Shown: positions 1 to 10,690 of the stretch, in pieces
Layout of the letters: each line of letters begins with the position of its first letter
Numbering within the stretch: position 1 is the stretch's first letter
Assembly: GCA_916613615.1 (NCBI GenBank)
Contig: OU744731.1
Coordinates: 15,258,726 to 15,322,725 of the forward strand
Length of the DNA stretch: 64,000 nt
Origin: Steromphala cineraria
Lineage: Eukaryota > Mollusca > Gastropoda > Trochida > Trochidae
Direction: 5' to 3'
Made by a program: the position numbers and the translations under genes
The notes under the pieces: generated by a model
What the model saw: only the letters and a program-made list of their open reading frames with translations
Database searches by the model: none
Told to the model about the DNA's origin: nothing

Positions 1-2
1 AT

Positions 3-101
3 AAGTTGGAAAACAAGAGCGCCCACTCGATCAAAAGGAAAGAAAGAGAAGTGAAGCCGTTCATCAGCCCTGAGATCCTGAAAAGCCATGTTAAGTCATA
101 A
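3..101 (+). CDS. Possible C-terminal coding fragment of an upstream gene
   Basis: Frame 3 is open from the window edge to a TAA at 99-101, giving about 32 mostly charged residues (it includes KRKEREVKPF) with no start codon. It could be the last exon of a gene lying to the left, or chance. No family is recognised. It ends about 1.8 kb before the first ShKT exon and has no cysteines, so it is unlikely to belong to that gene. Sequence to the left would settle it. Confidence 0.2.
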   Translation, partial: KLENKSAHSIKRKEREVKPFISPEILKSHVKS

Positions 102-1065
102 CAAGACATTGTTGATTAGTCCTTTAGTCATTGATCTTTAATTATGTGTACATATTTGGATATCCGTACAATATATGAAGTTTATTTTCCACATCTTATA
201 AAATTAGGAGAAGCACAACGATTTTCTCATGTCGATCCTCAAATACAAGATGGCGGACCGGACGCTCATTGGCCTGGCTCATTAAACAGCCACATATATC
301 CTCGATAAGGGTATGTGTGAGTGGAAACATGACCAAAATGATTACAGTATAGTTGTCGATGCGTTACACCGTCCCTACGTTTTTGGTCCATAAACTTGCC
401 TCTATCATCCTCAATCAACTCAACTGAACAATCAGAGAACCCAAATAACAAATTGTGGTGGTTTATAAAATCTCTGGAGTGATACAAAGAATTTTAAAAC
501 CGGCGCTTGGCGCTTTAATCTTACTAAATTCAAAAGAGGAGCTTCCACTTTCAGAGGACAACTGATTTGTTTTAAGTGCTTTTTGATAAATGATATGCAC
601 ATTGAAAACATTAATTATGAATAAAAAAGATCTATCAAGAAGAAGGTTTAATCCAGGGAGCACATTTAATGAGGGTGAACAATCAGACCTAATTCATTGC
701 ACCTGTTTCATCCCATACTGATAAATGTTTGTACTTGCGTGAATTGAAGTGTTGTTGAAATGCCATTGAGTACTATCTGATTATAATTCATCAATCAAGA
801 GAACTATTTTTGACAATATCACGATTTCCTCAATGTGTATCTAAATTTTCAATTTTTTCAATTCTATTTTTCAAATTCATTTTCTTCATACAAGATTTGT
901 TTTATCCTCAATATTCGAGCATAATGTAGTTTTCTTTTTTAAAAAGATGCTATCAATATGATACATTTTTATCTAAACTATACCTGTAAACTCATTAACT
1001 GATTTACATGTCAATTCTCAAAGTCATTGTTTTCAATGAAGTCACGTCTTAAAACATCATTTATT

Positions 1066-1250
1066 TTAAAGGGGCAGTGGCACGTTTTTAGGGGGAATGT
1101 ATAGTGATGTCAGAATAATGGAAATAAGTGGTTCCATTTGATAGACAATCAACTTAAACTAAATAAAGCAGTGGTAAATCCAATATATTATGTTGCCATG
1201 AAATTTATTTTTCTCACACAAAATGAATAAAATGTGTTCACATAAAATTT
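1066..1250 (+). repeat. TTAA-flanked MITE, truncated copy A
   Basis: It starts with TTAA, then AGGGGCAGTGGCACGTTTTT, then the AGGGGGAAT, GATGTCAG and GGTTCCA blocks seen in the full copies at 48.3 and 49.4 kb. It reads through to the conserved GTGTTCACA block, where similarity ends. The right half and right inverted repeat are missing. Confidence 0.75.
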
Positions 1251-1790
1251 AACATGGTATAATTCGTATTGAAACCCATTTCGGTTTCGACGATAGAGAA
1301 GTTTGCATTTGCCTATATCAATTAACTCAAGACGAGGGCTACTTGTCAAAGTTTATTTTAAAAAAACCCATCAATTATGATTTAGACAAGAAACGCTCAA
1401 AAAAGGAATAAGCGCATAATCCAAACTTAGGTTTTTTATATTATTTGGTCATTTTACATGTATATGATATTTGGAAATAATAAGGGGATTGGTTAAGTTT
1501 CAAAATTCGTCCTCAAAATAATAATTCAGGGTAGTAAACGATTCTGCATGTATGAAGTATCACTTTCTATTATTAAAAAGTAGGTTAGTGTGCATATCGG
1601 AATTAAACCTCTTGATAAATATTAACGAATATTTCAATACAATCAAGCAATCAGCGTATTATTATACAATGCTCCTTCAATATCCTGGGATCTATCACAC
1701 CGTATGACTGATATCGCTAACAGCACCTACAGATAAACATAGATTACGTGTGTTTATTTGATCCAAGGAAATGTTATTGTGCAGAGCACT

Positions 1791-1858
1791 GCTCAACACA
1801 GTTTTGTATTAATTTGAAATAAAATCGCAGGTTTTGCAGGAACTTCCCGTACAAATAT
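1791..1858 (+). repeat. Intronic duplication, copy 1, upstream of ShKT exon
   Basis: The segment beginning GCTCAACACAGTTTTGTA and ending AACTTCCCGTACAAATA recurs at 2843-2940 with a few substitutions. Each copy lies just upstream of a ShKT exon (48 and 87 nt). This suggests that the exons were duplicated together with their flanking intron sequence. Confidence 0.75.
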
Positions 1859-1906
1859 TTTTAAGCACGATAAGTAGAATGACCCTTTTATTTTATGACA
1901 TTTCAG

Positions 1907-2017
1907 ATTGTGTTGACAAAATCGACAACTGCAAAGCGTATGGCAAGGACAACTGTCAGGCACCTTATGATGTATGGGCAAAGAAGAACTGTCCTAACTT
2001 CTGTGGATACTGCATAG
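1907..2017 (+). CDS. ShKT-domain exon 1 of the plus-strand gene
   Basis: This 111-nt exon encodes one complete ShKT (SXC) domain, a six-cysteine fold of about 36 residues with three disulphides, named after a sea-anemone peptide but common in secreted and membrane invertebrate proteins. The residues begin DCVDKIDNC and end FCGYCI, with all six cysteines. The acceptor is TTTCAG at 1901-1906 and the donor is ATAG|GTACC at 2018. Both flanking introns are phase 1, so the exon can be duplicated or skipped without a frameshift. The upstream exon is unknown. No other domain is visible in the 37 codons, so the role can only be inferred: extracellular, possibly protein-protein interaction or appended to an enzyme. 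Confidence 0.85.
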   Translation: MVLTKSTTAKRMARTTVRHLMMYGQRRTVLTSVDTA

Positions 2018-2842
2018 GTACCGTCTGTTGTTCAAAATAAATACAATGTAACGCTTCTTAAAACCTTTCGGGTATGAAGAAGTTACATGCATAAGAACTA
2101 CAATATTTTCATTTTGTAAATGTTTGCATCACAGCAATTTTATCAGATTCTACCTTTGCCGGATTGTAAACATATTCAAATGTGCATCTTCAGAATAAAG
2201 AACACAAGATTATACTTTGGATAGTAAACGTAATAAATTGTAAAAACATAGTAATTTTTGTTTCTAGGACGTATTGATTTCCTGAAAGGATATTAACCAA
2301 CAATATTAGAGAAATATTAATATATATTAAAAAGATGTTAAAAGAATAACAATATCTGAATAACAGGATGACTGAATGCTCAATGATTGAAACCTGAGAG
2401 TACCTTAAAAGCATGGTCAAGCATGATAACAGGTCAATGTCTGAATTAAACCCGGCATATATCATATATCTTACCTTGTATAAAATGTTCTTATAAACCC
2501 TTCACACATTGATCCCTAAGTTTCATACGTGAAGTAGTCTTTTAACAAATTGTGTGAATTTCAAGTTTAAAATTATTTTATGAAATTATGACGAGTGTAC
2601 CGATCGATTGTTAAGAAGCTATACTACGTTAAACGGGATATTGTAGGTAAATGTGAGAGCATTATAAAATCTAAGGCACATTCGTCGTGCATAGTGTACT
2701 ATATAGCGTGGTAAATGTGATAGAATTTTATGGTAAGACTGTATAACATGATAAACCGTGATGAACTCTCTAATGTGATAGCATGGTTGTTGTGCAAAGC
2801 AACCGGAACTCAACGTACCTGTCACCCGGGTACTGCAAGTAT

Positions 2843-2940
2843 TGCTCAACACAGTTTTGTAATAATTTGAATTAAAATCGCTTTTAGAGGCAATCGCCTT
2901 GATTGAGATCAAGGTTTTGTAGGAACTTCCCGTACAAATA
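2843..2940 (+). repeat. Intronic duplication, copy 2, upstream of ShKT exon
   Basis: Second copy of the 1791-1858 segment, ending in the same AACTTCCCGTACAAATA, but with about 32 extra bases (TTTTAGAGGCAATCGCC...) inserted in the middle. It lies 87 nt before the ShKT exon at 3028. Confidence 0.75.
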
Positions 2941-3027
2941 CAGCCTAATCAAATTTCATTAATACTTCAACTTGATAACGTTATATGATTGTAAAGTACA
3001 TTACACTTGATAACATGATCCCTGCAG

Positions 3028-3162
3028 GTCCCACAACCCCCGCACCCCCTTGTCGGAACACCATCGCTAACTGTGACCACTACAGCAAGAGTGTGTGTCA
3101 GGATCCAGACTACAAGTCCTGGGCAGAAGACAAGTGTCGCTACTACTGCAGACTATGTCCAG
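3028..3162 (+). CDS. ShKT-domain exon 2 of the plus-strand gene
   Basis: This 135-nt exon has the acceptor CCTGCAG at 3021-3027 and the donor CCAG|GTAGG at 3163, phase 1 on both sides. It starts with a short Pro/Thr linker (PTTPAPP) followed by a complete six-Cys ShKT domain (CRNTIANC ... CRYYCRLC). Linker and domain lie in one exon, as in the exons at 6819 and 16426, whereas the 111-nt exons carry the domain only. Joined to the previous exon, the split codon gives Gly. The following intron contains nothing else recognisable. Confidence 0.88.
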
Positions 3163-3918
3163 GTAGGTCCAAGTATTTTTAAAGTATTTTTAGATCAGTT
3201 TGAAAGGTTTCATGTCAACTTCATTGCAAGGTATCAACCGCGACAATCTTCATCAGTGATAACGTTAAGTCTTGGTGCTTTTCGACACTATGTTGTTTGA
3301 GTACGTTACTCTTCGGTCACAAGTAACAACATCCACGAGAATTTCCGTTTTGTCAAATTCAGGTTTCTATTCGATAAGGATATTGTGAAATGTTGACGAA
3401 ATGCAGCAATTAGATACACTTGGTTGAAACTGGGGCGGAAAATGCCTTGCGGAAGATATTGTATTATATTGAACATTGTTATTGTCAGATTCTTCTCAAA
3501 ATGCTTCTTGCAATTGATAATGTATAAATGTATGCCGATTGTATATATATGTTTAAACTCGGTGCTGGATGCAAAGCTATTTTTTCAAGCGCAACTTACC
3601 TATTTGTGACTATTATATTATAAGGTGTCAGCCTAATTTCAGCCATCATGCATGAAAAAACTTGAGATTGTATTCGCCACTAATAATGAACTCTGCTGAG
3701 GGTCCTTTTTTCTATTCACATTAAATTCATGACACTTGGGTATCAAGAAAGGGCCTTAGCAAGCATGACTCAATTATACAATGTCTGCGAATCCTTCTTT
3801 TATTATAGTCTTTTTCAATAGTGAGTCTTAACAGTGTCAAGTAGGTTTATTACAGGCTCTTGGATATGGAATATCACATCATAAGCTGTATAGTTTTATG
3901 GTGAATTATGTTTTGCAG

Positions 3919-3969
3919 CTAACCAACTGGCGAATATGGACGCCCACACCACCACGCCTAGTCCTGCGG
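3919..3969 (+). CDS. Thr/Pro linker exon of the ShKT gene
   Basis: A 51-nt exon inferred from a good acceptor (TTTTGCAG at 3911-3918), a good donor (G|GTATGT at 3970) and phase-1 ends that match every neighbouring exon. It encodes NQLANMDAHTTTPSPA, a likely O-glycosylated spacer between the ShKT domain at 3028 and the one at 4798. It is too short for domain evidence, so the call rests on splice sites, phase and composition. Confidence 0.6.
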
Positions 3970-4084
3970 GTATGTTGCTATTTACTTCTCAACATTTTGA
4001 CTGTCCATCTGCAATATCACACTAATGTACCGTTAACAGGTGTAGGCGAAATGAGGTGTAGGCGAAATGAGGACAGGCCTTAAC

Positions 4085-4430
4085 AACCTTCTATAATAAT
4101 AATAAAGACTAGCATTTATATAGCGCTTAAAATCTCCACCTAATGAACTCAAAGCGCTCACTGCAGCTGCTCAGTGAAGAGGTTTCTGTATATATAAAAG
4201 TCTTCATTTTTTGCTTAAACAGTTCTAGTGTTGGTACACCTCGCAATGTCTCAGGAAAGGAATTCCAAACTGACGGCGCTGAATACATGAATGAGCGCTC
4301 CCCTATAGATTTTAGATTGCATTTTGGAATTTTAAGGTTTTGGCTTCATGAACGTAGTGTTCTTTGAGGCTGGTAGGTTGTGAGGGTATCTGACAGATAG
4401 GTGCTCTAATATCTTCTGTCTCCTATTGCG
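4085..4430 (+). repeat. Dispersed-repeat-like intronic segment (TTTATATAGCGCTT type)
   Basis: It begins with (AAT)n AAGACTAGCATTTATATAGCGCTT followed by CAAAGCGCT. I recall this pair of blocks from repeats found in many marine invertebrate genomes. It lies inside the intron between the linker exon and the third ShKT exon. The boundaries are approximate, and there is no second copy in this window to align with. Confidence 0.4.
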
Positions 4431-4797
4431 AATGTTCTGAAACTCTACACCAAATTAACCATAGATATCTTCATCAGGAAATTATGTACTGAAAGGCATC
4501 TCAAAACGTTCCATGGGTTACCGAGGATGATAGACAGTTGGCAAATGGTTATCAATTTCAGTACAAACTTCCTGGCCAATTGCTATCTGATTGAAGTACA
4601 CATTTAAGCATAGCTGACCGAGGCTGTCAAGACTCAACCTGACGCTTGCCAACTTTGGATATAGCCAATCAAATAATTTTCTCGTTGAAATTTTATCAAA
4701 AAAATGATTTGATTGTCTACATCCCAAGACGGCAAGCGCGAGCGAATCTAGCTTCTGAGTTCGTACCCTGAGACAGGATGCATCTGACTGTTTGCAG

Positions 4798-4908
4798 ATT
4801 GTGTGGACAAGGTGGACTGTCGTATCTACGGTCAGGTAGTCTGCACAGATTCCGCATATGCCAAGTGGACAGAACCCAACTGTCCAGCCTACTGCAAACT
4901 ATGTGTTG
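4798..4908 (+). CDS. ShKT-domain exon 3 of the plus-strand gene
   Basis: This 111-nt exon has the acceptor GTTTGCAG ending at 4797 and the donor GTTG|GTAGG at 4909, with phase-1 ends. It encodes DCVDKVDCRIYG ... PNCPAYCKLCV, with all six cysteines at ShKT spacing. It is the closest relative in the window of the exon at 1907, sharing the DCVDK start and the 111-nt length without a linker. At the positions where the founding anemone peptide has its Lys-Tyr dyad, counted back from the fourth cysteine, this domain has Lys-Trp. The other five ShKT domains have Val, Ser, Ile, His or Pro before that Trp. Confidence 0.87.
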
Positions 4909-6503
4909 GTAGGTTAACAGTCCTGATACAAAGACGTATCTTATCCGCAGAGCTCCTCAAATACACTTATGTCTTTCAGGTCAAATTGATCGTTTCGCTA
5001 AGGACTGGACATTTATGGCTATGTAAAGCATGAGTTTCAGGAAATGAAATGTCGTTATACAAGAAACGTCGTTATGCAAGAAACTTGAAGAACATGTCTC
5101 AAATTAATTGACTCTATATCATTTCATTCACTTGCCATTATCTTAGCGATACAAAAAAAGTTGACATGATAGATATAAGAGTACTAGCTCTCAGTGGCTA
5201 AGTGATCGTTTATGTAACAGGAAGTACAAATGCAGGCTAATGTGTCACATAATTAACGGTTTTCCTTTGCCTCTTATACTGGGTGAATCGTAGTATAGAG
5301 TTGTTAAGGTACATGTATATGAAAACAAGGTTTTATAAACTTTAATGCTTGAATGCAATATAACGTAATTTTAAATTTGAATATAAAGTTAATCACAATA
5401 ATTGCCCGGGTTTTTGTCTATCTATCTTCAAGAAATTTCATTTCCCTAATAATCCAAGATATTTCTTAATGACAACCCTAGCTACCTAGCTACTTTGATT
5501 TAATTCTGTTTTAACTGTTTTAATAGGATCATGTTATTTTTGAAAGACTACAATCTATTTTCCTTTAACTTGAAGTCTCTTCTAATTTTCATTTACCTTG
5601 AGGGCTTAGAAGAAGCTGATTTTCTGAAAAAATATATGAAGTTAGGCACATATCACTTTTGCCGAGAAATGACTGTTGCAGCGAGACTTTCCGTACTTTT
5701 CGCCGTAAAAATATCATTCTTGACGTGACTTTAGTCAGATATCACCGGGAAGGCAGGCCTTTTTCTTGATATTCATGATAGATTAAATGGAAGACAAGTT
5801 CAGGTATTTCGTACTTTTCCGCAGGTAAAAAAAGCATTTCCCTCGTTTCAAAAATATCCTTCGACACACCTATTGCTTGTTACCCAAAGGCAGTTATGAT
5901 TTAATTTTTCTAAAACTTTTCTGAATTCTCTCTATATTACTCTTGATATTTTCAAAGGGAAGCCTCGCCAATCACATGTGTTGTATCCAAATCAAATGAC
6001 CAATGAACAGAGCTGTAGCAACAAAATGCATTACGTCACCATGTGGTTAATACAAAATATTTGGCACATTAAACTGTGGAATATGATTTCGCTTTAATGT
6101 CATATTAAAAGAGAAATAATATTTTCTATTCAAGACGCTGATAAATGTTAACAGACTCAATCAAAAACATCTTTATTTGAAAAAGAGTCTGCATTTGTTC
6201 CAGATAAGAGCATTATTTCGCATTCAATAATTGCAGAATCCACATTTTTATAACCCACGCGATTTAATTTCACGTTGGACTCGCCTGGCGAATTAAAAGT
6301 AATGTTTCTGTACGATGGTGACATCGAAATAAGACTAATGTTTACAAATAGGAAGATCATTTACGACCACGTTACAAGTCATATTTAACGATGTCACTAA
6401 ATGTTTACGTTGTAAACATGTATTTATAATCAGAGCTACTGAAAATGACTCGTGCTATATTAAGAATATGACATATATCGTTGGTTCCATACGTTTATTA
6501 TAA

Positions 6504-6550
6504 GGCCGGCTTAGCTCAGCGGATAACGGACCTGGGTTAAAATCCCGTCA
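6504..6550 (+). pseudogene. tRNA-like relic or SINE head
   Basis: The segment contains a good RNA polymerase III box A (TTAGCTCAGCGG) and a degenerate box B (GGGTTAAAATCCCG). The distance between them is too short to hold an anticodon arm, so it cannot be a functional tRNA gene. It is best read as a decayed tRNA or tRNA-derived SINE promoter inside the long intron of the ShKT gene. Confidence 0.4.
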
Positions 6551-6818
6551 GATCATCGGAAAGTATTTTGTTTATTATCTGTAATTCTACTGTTAATAAT
6601 TAATAACCATCATGACTAGGAGATATCGTTTTGGCAGTACGTTTTGCATAATATTGATAATACTCGTGTTAATATTAGTGCTGTTATCCAGTGTTGTATA
6701 TTTCACTAATCACCCAAATTGGTCCCCTTCATCTGCCTATATGTGGCACCAAGCATGCCTTTTTAAAGGCTTTTCTTGTTTAGGTAATAATCTCTATTTA
6801 CACGTAAACCATTTCCAG

Positions 6819-6962
6819 GCGTTGCCACCCCAGCACCAGCGTGTGCGGACAAGATCCCCAACTGTGCTGATTACCCGAAAGATACATGCACCAGCTCTGA
6901 CTACACCATTTGGGTGCAAGACAACTGTAGGAAGCACTGTGGTTTGTGCGGCTCAGGCTCAG
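6819..6962 (+). CDS. ShKT-domain exon 4 of the plus-strand gene
   Basis: This 144-nt exon has the acceptor ATTTCCAG ending at 6818 and the donor TCAG|GTATG at 6963, phase 1 on both sides. It encodes a VATPAPA linker, a six-Cys ShKT domain (CADKIPNC ... CRKHCGLC) and a short GSGS tail. The repeated GGCTCAGGCTCAG at the 3' end is simple sequence that may let the donor slip by two codons. Together with the exons at 1907, 3028, 3919 and 4798 it forms a continuous in-phase open reading frame. Confidence 0.87.
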
Positions 6963-7375
6963 GTATGTGTATGATGCATATGATACACAATTATTGTGGT
7001 ATTTTGAGTATATATCAATGCACACTTTTATTTTATTTTTTATTTTTATTGAGGTTCCCGTTTGCTTCTACACCATTCGATATTATAGCTTTAAATATTT
7101 ATAAATATATTTCACATTCTGATGTTTGAGGTTGTCCAACCTTTGGTTTAATTCACATTAAGTTAATGTTAAATATTATTCAATTCCAAGTTTGAGATAG
7201 ATTTCATTCGCAGGAGCAATTTCCTATTTAATTTGTTACAATTTTAATTCCATTTAATTCCGTTTTATCTAAGTCTATTGTCCTTTAAACATGTAAGATC
7301 AGATATTTTTTATATATGACAAACAAGAAACAGTTATCAAATAGCTTGTAAAAACTGAACTGTAAGAGCTGTCCA

Positions 7376-7690
7376 GAGCTTAGGGGCCACTCCGTGAGTT
7401 GTCTGGGGCCACATATGAAACATCAAATTAATAGTGTCATTTGATCGAGAAGTATCGACTGTTGCAAGAAAGTTTCAATTTAAAGCTAATCGACGTTGTG
7501 TAGTGACAATAGAAAGGTTAAAAGTGATTGCGATCGAAAACCGGGCAATGACGAGGGTCATGATCAATAATTCAAACGCAATTTAAACTTATTGAAAGCA
7601 TCTATAGAATGACAGTAACGACTTTTAACTGTTTGAAAGGATATATGTTTACTATCCATGTAAATTCGATTTGTGAATTTACATTCCACG
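7376..7690 (+). repeat. Dispersed repeat, copy 1 (second copy at 57.27 kb)
   Basis: It shares ordered blocks with 57266-57520: CCACTCCNTGAGTTGTC, ATCGACTGTTGCAAGAAAGTTT, GTTGTNTAGTGACAATAG and GTTTGAAAGG. The two copies are diverged. It lies in the last intron of the ShKT gene. Confidence 0.65.
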
Positions 7691-8073
7691 AACACATATT
7701 TTTTAGATTGTCCTAATATTTCCTAAATAATAATGAATAAGACCTTAACATTCGTATTACAGCAAAATTCTAAATGACAAATATCAGTGACTGGCTCCTT
7801 AAATGCTTCTAGTACTATGACCCAAGCTTGCCAGATCGACGGAAGCCAGAACACATTTTACTCTTTCCAAAACCTTTTGTCTTTCTCTCATTGTGCCTTT
7901 CTTTCCGTCTGTCCCCTCGTCCATGCCCCATTCACTGCTTTTCTCAGTGATCTAACGACTCTCTTTTCGATTACAACACCCACGTGTTAGATAGCTGAAA
8001 CATGGCTGACAAAATCACTCATTCATTAATGATTAAAATACTAATCATTTCTTATTCTTATCGATTCTTCCAG

Positions 8074-8138
8074 GAGGAAAACCCAACTATCCAGTGCCTG
8101 TAAGCCCGGGAAGACGTTCCGTAGAAAGCAACTTATGA
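8074..8138 (+). CDS. Terminal exon of the plus-strand ShKT gene
   Basis: The acceptor TCGATTCTTCCAG ends at 8073. The phase-1 frame continues with GGKPNYPVPVSPGRRSVESN and ends at TGA 8136-8138. The tail is short, Pro/Gly-rich and basic, with no hydrophobic segment, so this end suggests a secreted product rather than a membrane-anchored one. Adding all six exons gives about 205 residues with four ShKT domains visible; the N-terminus is missing. A possible AATAAA is at 9045-9050, about 0.9 kb downstream. Confidence 0.72.
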
Positions 8139-10190
8139 AATTGTAGTAATCGTATGTCATAATTGATTTTTTCTTCACTTGTCTTTTGTTGTGATTCAGT
8201 AAAACGATAAAACAGTTAAGAACGGCATTTGTTCCTTTTCAGTCCTGTATTATTAATATTTCCTTGCTGTTTCTTTTTTCTGTATATCTATTATATAGAA
8301 GGATCTCCTATATCGAAAAAGGGTAGGGTGGCGTCTATTATTTCTAAAGCCGTATTTAAGTAGATATCCTCATGCGAGAGGTGTTGTCAGGGTCCAGGGT
8401 GTCATTTCCGGTCCAGGGTAAAGATGGAGAACAATAATGATATATAGTGACCATACATTCTGAGTTATCAAGGCAGTGGTTTATCTAACGTGTTCAAAAC
8501 ATCATCAAAGAAGACTCTTCTAAATGCTACGCAACTATCCAGGCTGTCTATATTTGTAACAACGAGGCTGGTCTTAGAAATAGATACAAACTTAAAAATG
8601 GCATGAACTGCCAACAAAACGAAAGAACGTGTCGAGAGAAATAGATGGAGAATATGTTGAAACATGTGACTTGGTGGAGTATGGGTCTGGTCATGGACAT
8701 TGTCTTACGTGATAACTGACGGTACAGCGTAATTTACATTAGTTCACATAGCGCTGAGTTTGTACCGATTGTGTGTATGACTTCATTGATCGAAAATGAA
8801 TAACCAGTAAAGGATCTTAAGGATAAAACATTAGTTACACGGTGTTTTGAAAGAGTGTGCGGGAGTGTAAGACCCTTGTAGAGTTTGTATTTCATTAGGC
8901 AGTCCTGGCAGTTTCGTAGACACTTTCAGAACACCGTGTTACTAATAACATGTTACCACTGCTTTTCGCTAGCGTATGAGCTAACAGAAATTTCCAAAGG
9001 TTGAACGAAAGAACACGCATTAAGTTCAGTGGATTATGTGATTCAATAAAGAATACTCAATTACTTTGTCAAATGTCGTAACATTTTGGTATCAACAAAC
9101 AATTGTAAGAATGTGGTTTTGTTCTGTGATGTATAACCAATATTTCTGTTAACGATCATTATGTTGTGAAATGTAAGTAAATGCAAGATTCTGTATATCA
9201 AGTAACTTCTAGGTTAGCAGGTCACAAAATATGCGTAGGAGTTGATTTTACTTTGGTACATGTAGATAAAGGTTGACGCATTATGAAATATACATAACGC
9301 GTAGAAATCTTCATAAATAAGTATAACAGCTGGTACTTACAAGTATTCATTTCAATTACAGATATGTTTCTATAATGAGATGATTTATCTCGAAACATTC
9401 GAAAAATGAAGAAAATTCAAACGAAATATCAAAACAGAGTTGTGGTTGTGTTAACCATTCTTTACTTCACAACCGTGGATGACATTTCATCAAGTGGTGT
9501 TTTTTGGTGTAATATATATAATTTTTCATAACAATTTGCACAACAATTGAAAATCAATAACCAAAGAATTTCATGTAAATGTCTTTTCCAGAAAACAAAA
9601 GCTATACGTTTATCACATACAAAAAGCAAACTTATCAATCACGTGATTATTTATGATTATCAAAGCTCATGTGAATCAAATCAGTCAAGAGATCTGTTTA
9701 TATGGTATGCTCAAAATCAAACACAAAATATGTGCTACTTGCAACAAAGGGGTCTTTTCTTAAATGTAGGTTCATTTTAACTTACGCCATCACATCTCTA
9801 AACACAAACAGCTCTAAATGAACAGCTGGCAACATCATTGACGTCGGATGGTTCCCCTTTGTGCTGGTACTTCATCCCTCCACAAATGAAGGATATATTA
9901 TGTATATAGAATGCTAGCAACAGTAACGTCAAATGGTTTCCCATCATCACTACTATCGTAGCTCACGGTTCATTCATCCTGTATCTAACCATTCACAGCT
10001 CCAAATCCATAATCGACAACCGCAAAATTTCATATTTATTCCGTATATCATTACTAGAGAACCTGACTTCTCATTATCAAATCACAAATGAATAAAGTTT
10101 TGATTTGACATGTCAAAAAAATAAAACATCAAATTTTCTCCATAGAATTGTCAAATCTTTGGTTGCTCTATTTGTATCGAAGACAACGGA
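8139..10190. other. 3'UTR/intergenic stretch after the ShKT gene
   Basis: No credible coding exon. It holds an inverted-repeat element at 8827-8950 and a candidate polyadenylation signal AATAAA at 9045-9050. The rest is AT-rich. A weak degenerate duplication around 9825-9945 (CAACATCATTGACGTCGGATGG against CAACAGTAACGTCAAATGG) is also visible. Confidence 0.45.
8827..8950. repeat. Small inverted-repeat element
   Basis: The left arm ATTAGTTACACGGTGTTTTG and following AAAGAGTG are nearly the reverse complement of the right arm at about 8920-8950 (CACTTTCAGAACACCGTG then TTACTAAT). The arms are about 28 bp with about 60 bp between them, the size and form of a miniature inverted-repeat transposon or foldback element. 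Confidence 0.6.
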
Positions 10191-10445
10191 ATACAAATAT
10201 CAGTTGTTTCATATTACTACTACAGCAGCGGACTGTTCGTATCTCCTCGCACAAAGAACCTGGCAGCTCTCAAATACAAACATCAGTTGTTTTGTATGTA
10301 TAACTACTACAGCAGGTGGCTGTTCGTATCTCCTCGCACAAACAACCTGACAGCTCTCAAATACAAACATCAGTTGTTTTGTATGTATAACTACTACAGC
10401 AGGTGGCTGTTCGTATCTCCTCGCACAAACAACCTGACAGCTCCA
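10191..10445. repeat. Tandem triplication of the 3' end of the minus-strand ORF
   Basis: Three units of roughly 85-105 bp share CAGTTGTTT, AACTACTACAGCAGGTGGC, TGTTCGTATCTCCTCGCACA and ACCTGACAGCTC. The second and third are almost identical; the first is more diverged. On the minus strand the unit nearest the ORF supplies its last codons and stop, and the other two are extra non-coding copies downstream. Confidence 0.8.
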
Positions 10446-10690
10446 AGCACGAGTCTGGCAACCACACCACGGTACTGTAGGTTCCTCTCCAGATTCAACT
10501 GGTCAGCTATGTAACGTAACATACCGGCAAATGTCACTGTAGACGGCTTCTCGTCTTCACCTTTGACCTCACGATACACCCATCTGTCCATGACATCCAC
10601 ACTGGACATGGTTGTTGTACTAGGTAGACAGTTGAAGATACGGGTCTGTGTAGTTAGTCGCAAGTTCCCAGTTTCCAGTTCCTTATTCAA
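10394..10690 (-). CDS. Unassigned minus-strand ORF (98 codons), possible last exon or relic
   Basis: The frame is open from an ATG near 10690 to a TAG at 10394 with natural-looking composition (MDRWVYREVKGEDEKPS, then GMLRYIADQLNLERN and VVARLVLGAVRLF). The segment around IADQL followed by a short hydrophobic stretch faintly recalls the end of the cytoplasmic loop and fourth membrane helix of Cys-loop receptors, but no decisive motif is present and I do not assign a family. Its 3' end is repeated in tandem downstream. A 44-bp duplication (GCAAGTTCCCAGTTTTCAGT) overlaps its 5' end. The ATG may be inside an exon rather than the true start; an acceptor such as CTACACAG before ACCCGTATC is possible. 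It could equally be a gene fragment. Confidence 0.35.
   Translation of the reverse strand: MNKELETGNLRLTTQTRIFNCLPSTTTMSSVDVMDRWVYREVKGEDEKPSTVTFAGMLRYIADQLNLERNLQYRGVVARLVLGAVRLFVRGDTNSHLL

Larger units (their letters stand above)
102..1906. other. Non-coding stretch (intergenic or intron) before first ShKT exon
   Basis: AT-rich sequence with no credible exon. It contains a truncated copy of the TTAA-flanked MITE (1066-1250) and, at its right end, a copy of an intronic duplication (1791-1858). No signal-peptide exon for the ShKT gene was found here, so the gene's 5' end is either left of the window or too short to see. Confidence 0.5.

Noticed and set aside
6612..6974. 120-codon open frame starting with a hydrophobic stretch, overlapping the fourth ShKT exon
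   Set aside because: The frame differs from the ShKT frame across 6819-6962, so the hydrophobic start is not a signal peptide for that domain.
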